Shown: piece by piece, positions 8,973 to 14,907 of the stretch
How positions within the stretch are numbered: position 1 is the first letter of the stretch
Layout of the letters: each line of letters opens with the position of its first letter
Assembly: GCA_031284445.1 (NCBI GenBank)
Contig: JAISZW010000078.1
Location: forward strand, 1-14,907
Direction of reading: 5' to 3'
From: Candidatus Methanovirga basalitermitum
GTDB lineage: Archaea > Methanobacteriota > Methanobacteria > Methanobacteriales > Methanobacteriaceae
DNA length: 14,907 nt
Position numbers and translations under genes: made by a program
The notes under the pieces: generated by a model
What the model was told of the DNA's origin: nothing
What the model saw: only the letters and a program-made list of their open reading frames with translations
Databases searched by the model: none

Positions 8973-9110
8973 CTCGATCAAAGTTTTAAAAATAATAATA
9001 TATTGAATCGTTTGATAGTGAGAAGTATTAAACTCATCAAATTATAAAGATAAATACAAATAACAATTTTTAGAGGGTAGTGTGTTATGATCATCATTTT
9101 AAATTAAATG
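8966..9110 (+). repeat. Dispersed intergenic repeat, copy 2
   Basis: This is the second copy of the element at 653-791, in the same orientation. It holds TATAGTACTCGA at 8966-8977, then AAAGTTTTAAAAATAAT. After a more divergent middle come ACTCATCAAATTATA, TTTTTAGA and TCATCATTTTAAATTAAATG, ending at 9110. The middle differs in sequence and by a few bases in length from copy 1. The two copies bracket fbp, surE and the giant helicase gene. One end overlaps the candidate promoter of the helicase. Confidence 0.6.
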
Positions 9111-9592
9111 CCAACCAATATACTCCTTGTTTAAACTTTAAAATGAACATTTCATTTTCTACTTGTTTTAGAATATAACCATTAATTTTACAATTTATAT
9201 ATTAATCCAACTTTTATAAACGAAGATCATCAACTGTTAGAGAAGATAATTTAGAAGAATTTTTAATTCTCAGATTGTTGCAAAAAGCAACTTGTAAAAT
9301 TTTTAATACTCATTTTCTAATTCAACGACTTCAATAAAAGACTTGAAAACTTTGATAAAAATGATTGTGGTCAGATTAAGAGTTTTTTCTTCTTGACTCT
9401 GTTAAAAATTTAAGAAACCTCTTTTTCAAATTTTTAAGTAATACTTTCTCAATTTTATATAAAAATTAAAATATCAAAACAAAAAGTATTACTAAAAACA
9501 GTTGGAAATTCCACATAGTAAAATAAGATTTACATCCTAATAATATTATATTACTCCATCCAATATATAAAAGCTTCTATTTGAAACCAATG
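9111..9592. other. Gene-free stretch with small inverted repeats
   Basis: No gene is supported here. An 11-bp perfect inverted repeat, AGTAATACTTT at 9437-9447 and AAAGTATTACT at 9483-9493, encloses 35 bp of A/T-rich DNA. Two weaker hairpins lie at 9256-9270 (AGAAT/ATTCT) and 9277-9291 (GTTGC/GCAAC). A 43-codon stretch without an ATG is open from 9206 to 9334 on the + strand and includes STVREDNLEEFLILRLLQKA. It looks protein-like and may be a fragment of a lost gene, but I do not recognise it. The whole stretch reads as decayed mobile DNA between the dispersed repeat and the MITE-like element. Confidence 0.4.
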
Positions 9593-9702
9593 CTGTCAAC
9601 TTAAGGATTTTTGATTAAATTTTCTATTTAGAATCTTGTTTATCAAGCTTTATTTTTAATTTCAATCAAAGTTTAAAAAAAATAATTTTCTTAAGTTGAC
9701 AG
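9593..9702. repeat. 110-bp MITE-like palindromic element
   Basis: Perfect 13-bp terminal inverted repeats, CTGTCAACTTAAG at 9593-9605 and CTTAAGTTGACAG at 9690-9702, enclose an A/T-rich centre that also partly pairs with itself (TTTTTGATT near 9608 against AATCAAAG near 9664-9671). Pairing may extend outward past two mismatches (CAA at 9588-9590 against TTG at 9705-9707). Short size, long terminal repeats and no coding potential are the marks of a miniature inverted-repeat element or a large hairpin RNA. No clear target-site duplication was found. It sits just upstream of the tnpB remnant. Confidence 0.55.
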
Positions 9703-9718
9703 AGTTGAGTCGTTATGG

Positions 9719-9746
9719 AAAACTTTATAAATAAAACTTTATAAAT
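9719..9746 (+). repeat. Tandem 14-bp TATA-like repeat
   Basis: AAAACTTTATAAAT is repeated twice head to tail (9719-9732 and 9733-9746). Each unit contains TTTATAAAT, which resembles the archaeal TATA box. It lies immediately upstream of the tnpB remnant and could be the promoter of the old transposase, or of a transcript running towards herA. It may also be simple slippage in AT-rich DNA. Confidence 0.4.
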
Positions 9747-9777
9747 AATTATTTACAAATATTAATCTATTAATTAA

Positions 9778-10262
9778 GTTGTAGAACTCTTAGATAAGAA
9801 TTGGAGTAAAACGAAAGCCAAGTTAAAGAAAATTTACAAATCTAAGAAAAATAAGATTTAAGATTTTCAATCGTAAAACTACAACGAGAATAGTATCAGA
9901 ATTTGACAATATCTTCGTTGGTAAGCCTTTAAAAAACGGAAATCAGAGATTTCCCTAAATCCCCTGTCAAATAAAGGCTTAACCCAATTTTACCACTATT
10001 TTGATCAAATTTTTATTTCCAAAGGAAATTTAGGAAGCAAAGCTTCCGTTTCTAAAAGTTTGCCCGATTTGTAGGTAAAGATTTCAAAGTTGTAGATAAA
10101 AAATATACTTCTAAGACTTGTCATAAATGTGGATACGTTAAAGAAAGTCTTGGATTAAGTGTTATAAGCTGGGTTTGTTTTAATTGTTATACTATTCATG
10201 ATAGAGATGTAAATGTAGCTATTAACATTCGAACCAGAGACTACGACGATTGTCTTTGGTAA
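9778..10262 (+). pseudogene. tnpB: TnpB (IS200/IS605 or IS1341 type) remnant
   Basis: Three pieces of a TnpB RNA-guided endonuclease remain, in three different frames. Piece one (9778-9861) ends in NWSKTKAKLKKIYKSKKN and a stop. Piece two (about 9872-9930) reads TTTRIVSEFDNIFVGK. Piece three (10059-10262) has the C-terminal signature VGKDFKVVDKKYTSKTCHKC, then CFNC, then HDRDVNVAINI. These are the zinc ribbon (Cys codons at 10119, 10128, 10176 and 10185) and the RuvC-III DRD motif (codons from 10200). The N-terminal half is missing and at least two frameshifts are present. The last 204 nt are intact, and in active systems this is the part that overlaps the guide (omega) RNA. About 130 bp between pieces two and three is filled by hairpins instead of recognisable TnpB sequence. 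No tnpA is seen nearby. Confidence 0.85.
9922..10047. repeat. Cluster of four perfect stems inside the tnpB remnant
   Basis: An outer 9-bp stem, TAAGCCTTT (9922-9930) with AAAGGCTTA (9973-9981), encloses an inner hairpin GGAAATC-AGA-GATTTCC (9938-9954). Two more trinucleotide-loop hairpins follow: ATTTCC-AAA-GGAAAT (10015-10029) and GGAAGC-AAA-GCTTCC (10033-10047). Three of the four use a GGAA/TTCC core. This is far more regular folding potential than the surrounding DNA shows, and it replaces about 40 residues of TnpB coding sequence. It may be an inserted small element or a structured RNA. I do not recognise the family. Confidence 0.5.
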
Positions 10263-10296
10263 AACTAATATAAGTTAGTGGATTAGGAATTTATGA

Positions 10297-10325
10297 CCTT
10301 CATAAGGTCGTAGTAGTTCAAGAAG
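10297..10325 (+). repeat. Right-end repeat, inner copy
   Basis: This is the inner copy of the 29-bp repeat, from CCTTCATAAGG to TTCAAGAAG. With the preceding GA it makes a perfect 6-bp hairpin with a CAT loop (10296-10309). If this end was once the omega-RNA scaffold, the guide would have started at 10326. Confidence 0.7.
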
Positions 10326-10362
10326 AGGTTAATTAAAAGTCATTATGGTATAGAAAGTGATG

Positions 10363-10391
10363 CCTTCATAAGGTCGTAGTAGTTCAAGAAG
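10363..10391 (+). repeat. Right-end repeat, outer copy at the herA boundary
   Basis: This is the outer copy, identical to 10297-10325 over 29 bp. Its hairpin is weaker, because the base before CCTT is G preceded by T: four pairs plus a G-T. It ends 11 bp before the likely herA start codon at 10403. The 37 bp between the copies hold no gene. Confidence 0.7.
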
Positions 10392-10402
10392 TGTGTTGTA
10401 TG

Positions 10403-11920
10403 ATGATTGGTAGATCTATCGGTGAAACATCGTTGAATAATTTTGAGTTTATATCAAAAACAGCCCCTAAAGTAGGAGAATATGTTACTTTAAATTATGA
10501 TGGAAAAATAATATTGGGGATGATTGAAACTTTAATTCATGGGAGTGTTTCATTAAATAATGATATTTATGATCCAAGTACTGTGGATATGATAAAAGCT
10601 ATTGAAGGAAATGATTTTTATATAAAAGGTAAAGTTAGAATTCTTGGAGATTTGAATGATAACCTACGAATTCCACGAACTCCAGCTCCTCCTGGAACAA
10701 AAATTTATCTTGCAGATAAGGACAGACTAAACAAGGTTTTTCAAGTCAAAAATCCATTGAAAATTGGAGGATTAATTAGTCAAGAGAATGTTGATGTTAA
10801 TGTTGACATCAATAAGATGATTACAAGACATTTAGCTATTTTAGCAATGACTGGTGCTGGAAAATCAAATACAGTTTGCATTATAATCGATGAATTATTA
10901 AAATACGATGGTACAATGGTTATTTTTGATATGCACTCTGAGTATGTTGACGGCGAATTTAATAATGGTGAATTAAATCTCATAAGTCCAGAAATCAACC
11001 CAATATACATGTCTTTTAGTGAAATTAGAAGATTAATAAATATTCCAAGTTCTGCATATATCCAAGAAAGATATTTTAGAGAAGCATATAAAATAGCGAT
11101 TAATGAGACAAGAGAAGGTAATTCAAAAGATTTCTTAAGTGTTCTAAAAGGAAATTTAAATGATTGGTATGAGAGTGAAATCTTTAGATCTAAGGAAATT
11201 AAAAGTAGTGAGAAAACAAAGATCATGGATGTTATAAACAAGGTCGAAGATTTAGAAAATAAGTATGGTTTTCTTTTAAATACAAATGTTGGGGATATTC
11301 TTTCACAAATTCAGCTTGGAAAAGCAAATATTGTAGATCTTGGTTTAAGTGATGAAACGACCGCTGAAGTTATTGTGAGCCATATTTTAAGAAATGCTCT
11401 TAGAAGTAGGAAATCCTTTATTCATAAAAAAACTGATACAGCTCTTAAATTCCCAGTTTTCTTCATAGTTGAAGAAGCACACATTTTAGCCCCAAAAAAC
11501 AGATCAATTAACTCAAAATTGTGGATAAGTAGAATTGCAAGAGAAGGACGGAAATTTGGTCTTGGTTTATGTCTTGTTAGTCAAAGTCCAAAATCAATTG
11601 ACCCTGATTCATTATCTCAGGCTAATAACATGATTATTTCACGTCTTGTCGAACCTCAAGACCAAAGACATGTTCAATCTGCAAGTGAAAATCTTAGTGA
11701 AGACCTTTTATTACAACTTCCATCTTTAAATATAGGTGAAGCTATTGTTGTAGGTTTAATGGTTAAAGTCCCTACCCTTATTAAAGTTGATGAGTTTAAA
11801 GGTCGTCGTTATGGGAATGATTTAGATGTTGTTGGGGAATGGAGGCAATACAAAAATAATCAAAAGAAAGAAACAAAACAAACAAAACAAACATTTAAAG
11901 AGTTAGGTGGAGATTATTGA
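10403..11920 (+). CDS. herA: HerA-type bipolar DNA translocase/helicase ATPase
   Basis: HerA is a hexameric FtsK/VirB4-like ATPase that works with the NurA nuclease in archaeal DNA-end resection. In the frame counted from GTG 10391, residues about 5-100 form the HAS-barrel (IGRSIGETS, VGEYVTLNYDG). Walker A is MTGAGKSN (153-160) and Walker B is FFIVEEAH (357-364), with tandem glutamates at 361-362. RIAREGRKFG (381-390) holds probable arginine fingers, and LVSQSPKSIDP (395-405) is the sensor region. The length of about 505 residues is usual for the family. I prefer ATG 10403 (or 10400) because family members begin MIG-x-x-IGETS. GTG 10391 would start inside the transposon end. No convincing ribosome binding site precedes any of these starts, so the native leader was probably replaced by the insertion. 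No nurA is adjacent. The tail is Lys/Gln/Thr rich (KKETKQTKQT). This is the housekeeping archaeal type; no Sir2 or other defence partner is present. Confidence 0.93.
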   Translation: MIGRSIGETSLNNFEFISKTAPKVGEYVTLNYDGKIILGMIETLIHGSVSLNNDIYDPSTVDMIKAIEGNDFYIKGKVRILGDLNDNLRIPRTPAPPGTKIYLADKDRLNKVFQVKNPLKIGGLISQENVDVNVDINKMITRHLAILAMTGAGKSNTVCIIIDELLKYDGTMVIFDMHSEYVDGEFNNGELNLISPEINPIYMSFSEIRRLINIPSSAYIQERYFREAYKIAINETREGNSKDFLSVLKGNLNDWYESEIFRSKEIKSSEKTKIMDVINKVEDLENKYGFLLNTNVGDILSQIQLGKANIVDLGLSDETTAEVIVSHILRNALRSRKSFIHKKTDTALKFPVFFIVEEAHILAPKNRSINSKLWISRIAREGRKFGLGLCLVSQSPKSIDPDSLSQANNMIISRLVEPQDQRHVQSASENLSEDLLLQLPSLNIGEAIVVGLMVKVPTLIKVDEFKGRRYGNDLDVVGEWRQYKNNQKKETKQTKQTFKELGGDY

Positions 11921-11980
11921 TAACTAAAATAAGATTATAGTGTATTCTAAAACTTTTTATACTAAAATAGAGAAGTACTT

Positions 11981-12283
11981 ATGATAGAAAGAAATAAATT
12001 ACATATAGAGAATTTTTCAAGAGAAAAAAAGTAACAATACTACAAGGACTTTATAATACTTATTGTATTAGATTATAAACTTTTTAATAGCATTTAAACT
12101 TCAAATAGATGATGAAATAAGATCAAAAATAAAACAAAGGATATAAAACCAATATTTAACATAATTGGCTGGATGTTAAAAGATAAATTTATAAAAAATG
12201 GTGATGACTATGATAAAGAAGAAAAAGATAAGTTAACTATGGAGATAAAAGATTTTGCTAAAAGTCATTTGGTTCACAGATAA
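11981..12283 (+). pseudogene. Decayed gene of unknown function
   Basis: One continuous frame from ATG 11981 to TAA 12281-12283 is broken by an in-frame TAA at 12032-12034, another TAA near 12089 and a TGA-TGA pair soon after. Between these stops it looks protein-like: MIERNKLHIENFSREKK, then YYKDFIILIVLDYKLF, then a charged C-terminus with KPIFNIIGWMLKDKF and EEKDKLTMEIKDFAKSHLVH. Keeping one frame across several stops suggests a gene of about 100 codons inactivated by point mutations. I do not recognise the family. It lies 60 bp after herA, where nurA might be expected, but the sequence gives no reason to call it nurA. Confidence 0.5.
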
Positions 12284-12386
12284 AAACCACCACAACCCAG
12301 GATTAAACCTTTAAAATCAAAGTACAAAATTAACTTAAGAAAAAACTTCTAAATAATAAATTATATTAAATATGAAGGTGATAGCA

Positions 12387-12473
12387 ATGAAAAAATTTCT
12401 TAGGTTGAAAACATTGTATATTTTTGAAAGACATTTATTTGCATGCATTTTTTTCATAACAATTTTCATTTAG
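12387..12473 (+). CDS. Possible 28-codon hydrophobic small protein
   Basis: A short ORF starts at ATG 12387 with a strong archaeal ribosome binding site, AGGTGAT, ending 4 nt upstream (12377-12383). The product would have a basic start (MKKFLRLK) and a hydrophobic end rich in Phe and Ile (ACIFFITIFI), so it could insert in the membrane. An upstream in-frame ATG at 12372 overlaps the binding site and is less likely. It may be a real small membrane peptide or the 5' stub of a gene cut short by decay, since both neighbours are remnants. The stop overlaps the end of the minus-strand remnant by a few bases. Confidence 0.3.
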   Translation: MKKFLRLKTLYIFERHLFACIFFITIFI

Positions 12474-12715
12474 TAGTATTAATGTTATAGTTAGAACTTG
12501 GCGTGTATTTTTTTAAAAATTCATTAACCTTATCCAGATGTAAAATAATATTTTCCTGTCCTGTTTTAATAAATCGTTATCTTGTAGATTCAATATACAA
12601 TTTTTTAGTTCTAATTGATTACCATAATCTTCAGTTGTGCTTTCTTTATAAATAACTTTGAAAATTTTAGACAACTCCACAATTTTTTACAAGCTCATCA
12701 ATGCAAAAATTTATT
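12466..12715 (-). pseudogene. Decayed minus-strand gene of unknown function
   Basis: Read on the minus strand, three protein-like pieces follow one another in different frames. The first, near 12706, is CIDELVKNCGVV. The second is the longest: SKIFKVIYKESTTEDYG, then LELKNCILNLQDNDLL. The third is ENIILHLDKVNEFLKKYTPS, running to a TGA at complement 12466-12468. Frameshifts separate them, and the N-terminus is missing or unrecognisable. I do not recognise the protein. Together with the remnant at 11981-12283, this shows that the 820 bp between herA and the protease is a zone of gene loss. Confidence 0.4.
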
Positions 12716-12740
12716 AATTAAAAAATATAAAGCATAAAAT

Positions 12741-13400
12741 ATGTTTAAATTTAGTTTTAATGAAATAGCAGATATTGTATTATCCTTCTTTGTAATCTCA
12801 ATTGCATTTTCAATGTTGTATTCAAAAGCTGATGTAAACCACGCGATTAACATTCTCCCAATCGTGATGGTTGGTGCAGGTTTTGGATTTATATTTCATG
12901 AATTAGCACATAAGTTCGCAGCTTTGCATTACAACTACCAAGCAGAATTCAAAAAATGGATTCCTGGCTTAATATTTTCATTAATAAGCCCAATGATAGG
13001 ATTCATGTTCGCAGCTCCAGGTGCAGTTCATATCTATGGAAGTTACATGAGTGATAAGATAAATGGAATAATATCCATTGTAGGTCCTATAACTAACATT
13101 ATATTGAGCTTGATATTTCTAATTTTAGGATCATATATTTTAACCAATCCAGTATTATTTAACTTAGGTGAAAATCAAATTCTATTACAAATGTGCATTT
13201 TAGGTTTTTCAATTAATGCTTGGTTATCACTTTTTAACTTAATTCCAATATCTGTTTTAGATGGTGCTAAAGTCTTTAGATGGGATCCGATTATATGGCT
13301 TATTACAGCAGGAATAGCTGGTGGACTAGTTTATATCTCTATGACTTCAGGGAATACTATTTTTATATTCATTGCAAAGTTAATTAGTGGTGGTAGCTAA
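12741..13400 (+). CDS. M50-family (site-2 protease type) membrane metallopeptidase
   Basis: This is an integral-membrane zinc protease of the site-2 family, which cuts substrates within the membrane; its substrate cannot be told from sequence. Of 219 residues, most are hydrophobic, with about six likely membrane segments. HELAH (53-57) is the HExxH zinc motif within a hydrophobic helix. GP (115-116) and N-L-I-P-x-x-x-L-D-G (166-175, Asp174 the third zinc ligand) complete the family pattern. There are no PDZ or CBS domains, so this is the short archaeal form. The ATG has no visible ribosome binding site, and the upstream DNA is almost pure A/T, so translation may be leaderless. The gene lies 42 bp upstream of the YcaO gene on the same strand and could share a transcript. 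Nothing looks broken. Confidence 0.88.
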   Translation: MFKFSFNEIADIVLSFFVISIAFSMLYSKADVNHAINILPIVMVGAGFGFIFHELAHKFAALHYNYQAEFKKWIPGLIFSLISPMIGFMFAAPGAVHIYGSYMSDKINGIISIVGPITNIILSLIFLILGSYILTNPVLFNLGENQILLQMCILGFSINAWLSLFNLIPISVLDGAKVFRWDPIIWLITAGIAGGLVYISMTSGNTIFIFIAKLISGGS

Positions 13401-13442
13401 CTTCATTCACTCTCTAAGTATTATAGGCTTAAAGTGACTTAA

Positions 13443-14648
13443 ATGTTTAATGATATTTATATGAAACATTTTGATAGTAGTTTTAGAACTGTTAATCCAG
13501 AACAAACAATTAAAAACTATGAAAAAAAGACAAAAATAGCTGGAATAACCCGTATAAGTGATATTACTCATTTAGATTCCGTCGGAATTCCAGTTTTCTC
13601 AGCTATTAGACCAACTGCACAAGATGGTGGTGTTAGTGTTTACTCTGGGAAAGGTGCTACAAAAATTCAAGCAAAAGCATCTGCCATGATGGAAGGTTTT
13701 GAAAGATACTCCTCTGAAAAACAAGATATTGATGATGAAAGAATCATTAAAGAACCATACCAGAAGATTGAAAATCCTATTGAACTTAACAGCTTAAATC
13801 TCCCCAAAATAGATTATAATAATGGTAAAATTGAATGGATTGAATCTGCTGAAATAAATACTGGGAAAAAGTATCATGTTCCAGCCAATAGTGTTTTTCA
13901 TCCATATATAAGCTCATCATATTTAAGATTATTCAGATCTAATACTAATGGTCTTGCATCAGGTAATGTTCTTGAAGAATCCGTTCTTCATGGAATATTT
14001 GAAGTAGTTGAAAGAGATTCATGGAGTATATTTGAATTAACAAAGCTTAATAATAAAGAAATCGAATTAAATGATTTTAAAAATCCTTTAATAAATGAGA
14101 TGCTTGAAAAATTTGAAAATTCAAATATAGAAATTAAGTTGATGGATTTAACTGCTGATGTTAACATTCCTACAATAGCTGCAAGTTCTGATGATAAGCT
14201 TTTAAAAGACCCTGCTCTCCTTACTTTTGGTGTTGGAACTCATTTAAATCCAGAAATAGCTGTAATGCGTGCTTTAACAGAAGTTGCCCAAAGTAGAGTC
14301 ACTCAAATTCATGGAACTCGTGAAGACACCACAAGAGCGAATTTCATGCGAAAAGTTGGCTATGAACGTATGAAAAGGATTAATAAACACTACTTCCAAC
14401 ATGATGATGAAAAAATTAATATTAAAGATATTAAAGATAGAAGTTCAAAATCGTTAAAGAATAACATTGAAATAGCTACAAAAGAACTTAAAAAAGCTTC
14501 TTTAGATAAGGTTTTATTCACCAATTTAACAAGAGAGGAAATTGGAGTTAATGTTGTAAGAGTGATCATTCCAAAAGCAGAACTTTATAGTCTAGATCCT
14601 GATAGAGTTGGAAAGAGAGCATTTGAATTTAGAAAAAACTGTTCCTAA
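13443..14648 (+). CDS. ycaO: YcaO enzyme, methanogenesis marker 1 type
   Basis: YcaO proteins use ATP to activate a backbone amide. In methanogens, this type together with TfuA makes the thioglycine of methyl-coenzyme M reductase (McrA), as is established for the family. At 401 residues it looks full length. Visible ATP/Mg motifs are GKGATKIQAKASAMMEGFER (69-88), TNGLASGN (168-175), VLHGIFEVVERDS (181-193, with E187, E190, R191 and D192) and RALTEVAQSR (276-285). The start at 13443 is supported by a GTGA ribosome binding site at 13434-13437; a second ATG six codons on is possible. It follows the membrane protease by 42 bp. No tfuA is seen in the remaining 259 bp, so that partner would have to be encoded elsewhere. 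The assignment to the McrA-modifying type rests on organism and overall similarity. Confidence 0.9.
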   Translation: MFNDIYMKHFDSSFRTVNPEQTIKNYEKKTKIAGITRISDITHLDSVGIPVFSAIRPTAQDGGVSVYSGKGATKIQAKASAMMEGFERYSSEKQDIDDERIIKEPYQKIENPIELNSLNLPKIDYNNGKIEWIESAEINTGKKYHVPANSVFHPYISSSYLRLFRSNTNGLASGNVLEESVLHGIFEVVERDSWSIFELTKLNNKEIELNDFKNPLINEMLEKFENSNIEIKLMDLTADVNIPTIAASSDDKLLKDPALLTFGVGTHLNPEIAVMRALTEVAQSRVTQIHGTREDTTRANFMRKVGYERMKRINKHYFQHDDEKINIKDIKDRSSKSLKNNIEIATKELKKASLDKVLFTNLTREEIGVNVVRVIIPKAELYSLDPDRVGKRAFEFRKNCS

Positions 14649-14907
14649 CAATACAAAATGAAATATTATATATTTGACTTTAAATTTTCCAAACTCATAA
14701 TTAATGGGGAGTATCCAAAATTCAAAACTGTAAAATTAGTATGATTTATAGTTCAAAAATTTAGAAACTTAGTGAACAAGATAAATAAATAACAATGTGT
14801 CTCAAAAATATGAAAAATCAACGGAATCCCCATAGAGATTCAACATGATATACCATCAGATTTCATATTTTTTCCAAAAGTACATCCAAATTAAAAATTA
14901 ATTATTA
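14649..14907. other. Gene-free end of the window
   Basis: No gene is supported on either strand. A 7-bp inverted repeat, ATGGGGA (14704-14710) and TCCCCAT (14827-14833), is the only GC-rich feature. The rest is A/T-rich with many stops. No terminator clear enough to call was seen after the YcaO gene. Confidence 0.4.

Larger units (their letters stand above)
10263..10391 (+). mobile_element. IS200/IS605-type right end, present twice
   Basis: Directly after the tnpB stop codon comes a subterminal hairpin, GACCTT-CAT-AAGGTC (10296-10309), and then GTAGTAGTTCAAGAAG. The same 29 bp recur 66 bp later. Hairpin-bearing ends without inverted repeats, placed right after tnpB, are what the IS200/IS605 family has. 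The unit upstream of each copy is also loosely similar, so this looks like a tandem duplication of the whole right end rather than chance. The outer copy ends at the first base of the longest herA reading frame. The exact element boundary is inferred. Confidence 0.55.

Noticed and set aside
10297..10391. A two-repeat CRISPR array (29-bp repeat, 37-bp spacer)
   Set aside because: The sizes fit, but there are only two copies, the repeats directly follow a tnpB remnant, the hairpin and placement match an IS200/IS605 right end, and the spacer is loosely similar to the sequence before the first copy. No cas genes are present.
10391..10402. GTG at 10391 as the herA start
   Set aside because: It would start on the last base of the transposon-end repeat and add four residues that the family lacks; ATG 10403 or 10400 gives the usual MIG-x-x-IGETS start.
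10780..11241. A 153-codon minus-strand ORF with hydrophobic segments
   Set aside because: It lies opposite the Walker A region of herA, which is clearly the real gene; the hydrophobicity is a product of antisense reading.
2953..11920. The giant helicase and herA as one defence operon
   Set aside because: They are on opposite strands, 1.5 kb apart, with mobile debris between them, and HerA is the housekeeping archaeal type.
11981..12283. The remnant after herA as a decayed nurA
   Set aside because: Position alone suggests it. No NurA motif is visible, and the frame is far shorter than NurA.

Overview
The window is very AT-rich archaeal DNA. I read it as a gut-type Methanobacteriales methanogen (Methanobrevibacter or Methanosphaera like). 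The evidence is an archaeal bifunctional fructose-1,6-bisphosphate aldolase/phosphatase, an archaeal HerA ATPase, a YcaO protein of the methanogenesis-marker type, GGTGA/GAGG ribosome binding sites, and decayed archaeal transposons. I assigned no genus because no ribosomal RNA is present.

Layout. Positions 1-559 hold the 3' part of a broken DDE transposase. Positions 560-995 are intergenic, with one copy of a dispersed repeat and several TGCCCAT motifs, and lead into the aldolase/phosphatase gene (996-2096) and surE (2175-2948). A 1975-residue helicase-nuclease gene runs the other way (8880 to 2953) and meets surE tail to tail with 4 bp between them. Positions 8881-10390 are a 1.5 kb mobile-element graveyard: a second diverged copy of the dispersed repeat, an 11-bp inverted repeat, a 110-bp MITE-like palindrome, a tandem TATA-like repeat, a tnpB remnant carrying an odd cluster of hairpins, and two tandem copies of what looks like an IS200/IS605-type right end. 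The last copy touches the 5' end of herA (about 10403-11920). Positions 11921-12740 hold two decayed unidentified genes and a possible 28-codon ORF. The window closes with an M50 site-2-type membrane protease (12741-13400), a YcaO enzyme (13443-14648) and 259 bp with no gene.

How the genes work together. The aldolase/phosphatase serves gluconeogenesis, SurE serves nucleotide turnover, HerA acts in DNA-end processing, and YcaO probably helps install the McrA thioglycine. These are housekeeping genes with no obvious shared pathway. The accessory part is the giant helicase with a fused Vsr/MTES_1575-like nuclease. Its architecture is of a kind linked to defence against foreign DNA, and it lies next to mobile-element debris. 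The most interesting signals are the duplicated transposon end fused to the herA start, the long acidic/Asn-rich insert that splits the giant helicase from its C-terminal domain, and a pair of diverged direct repeats that bracket fbp-surE-helicase.
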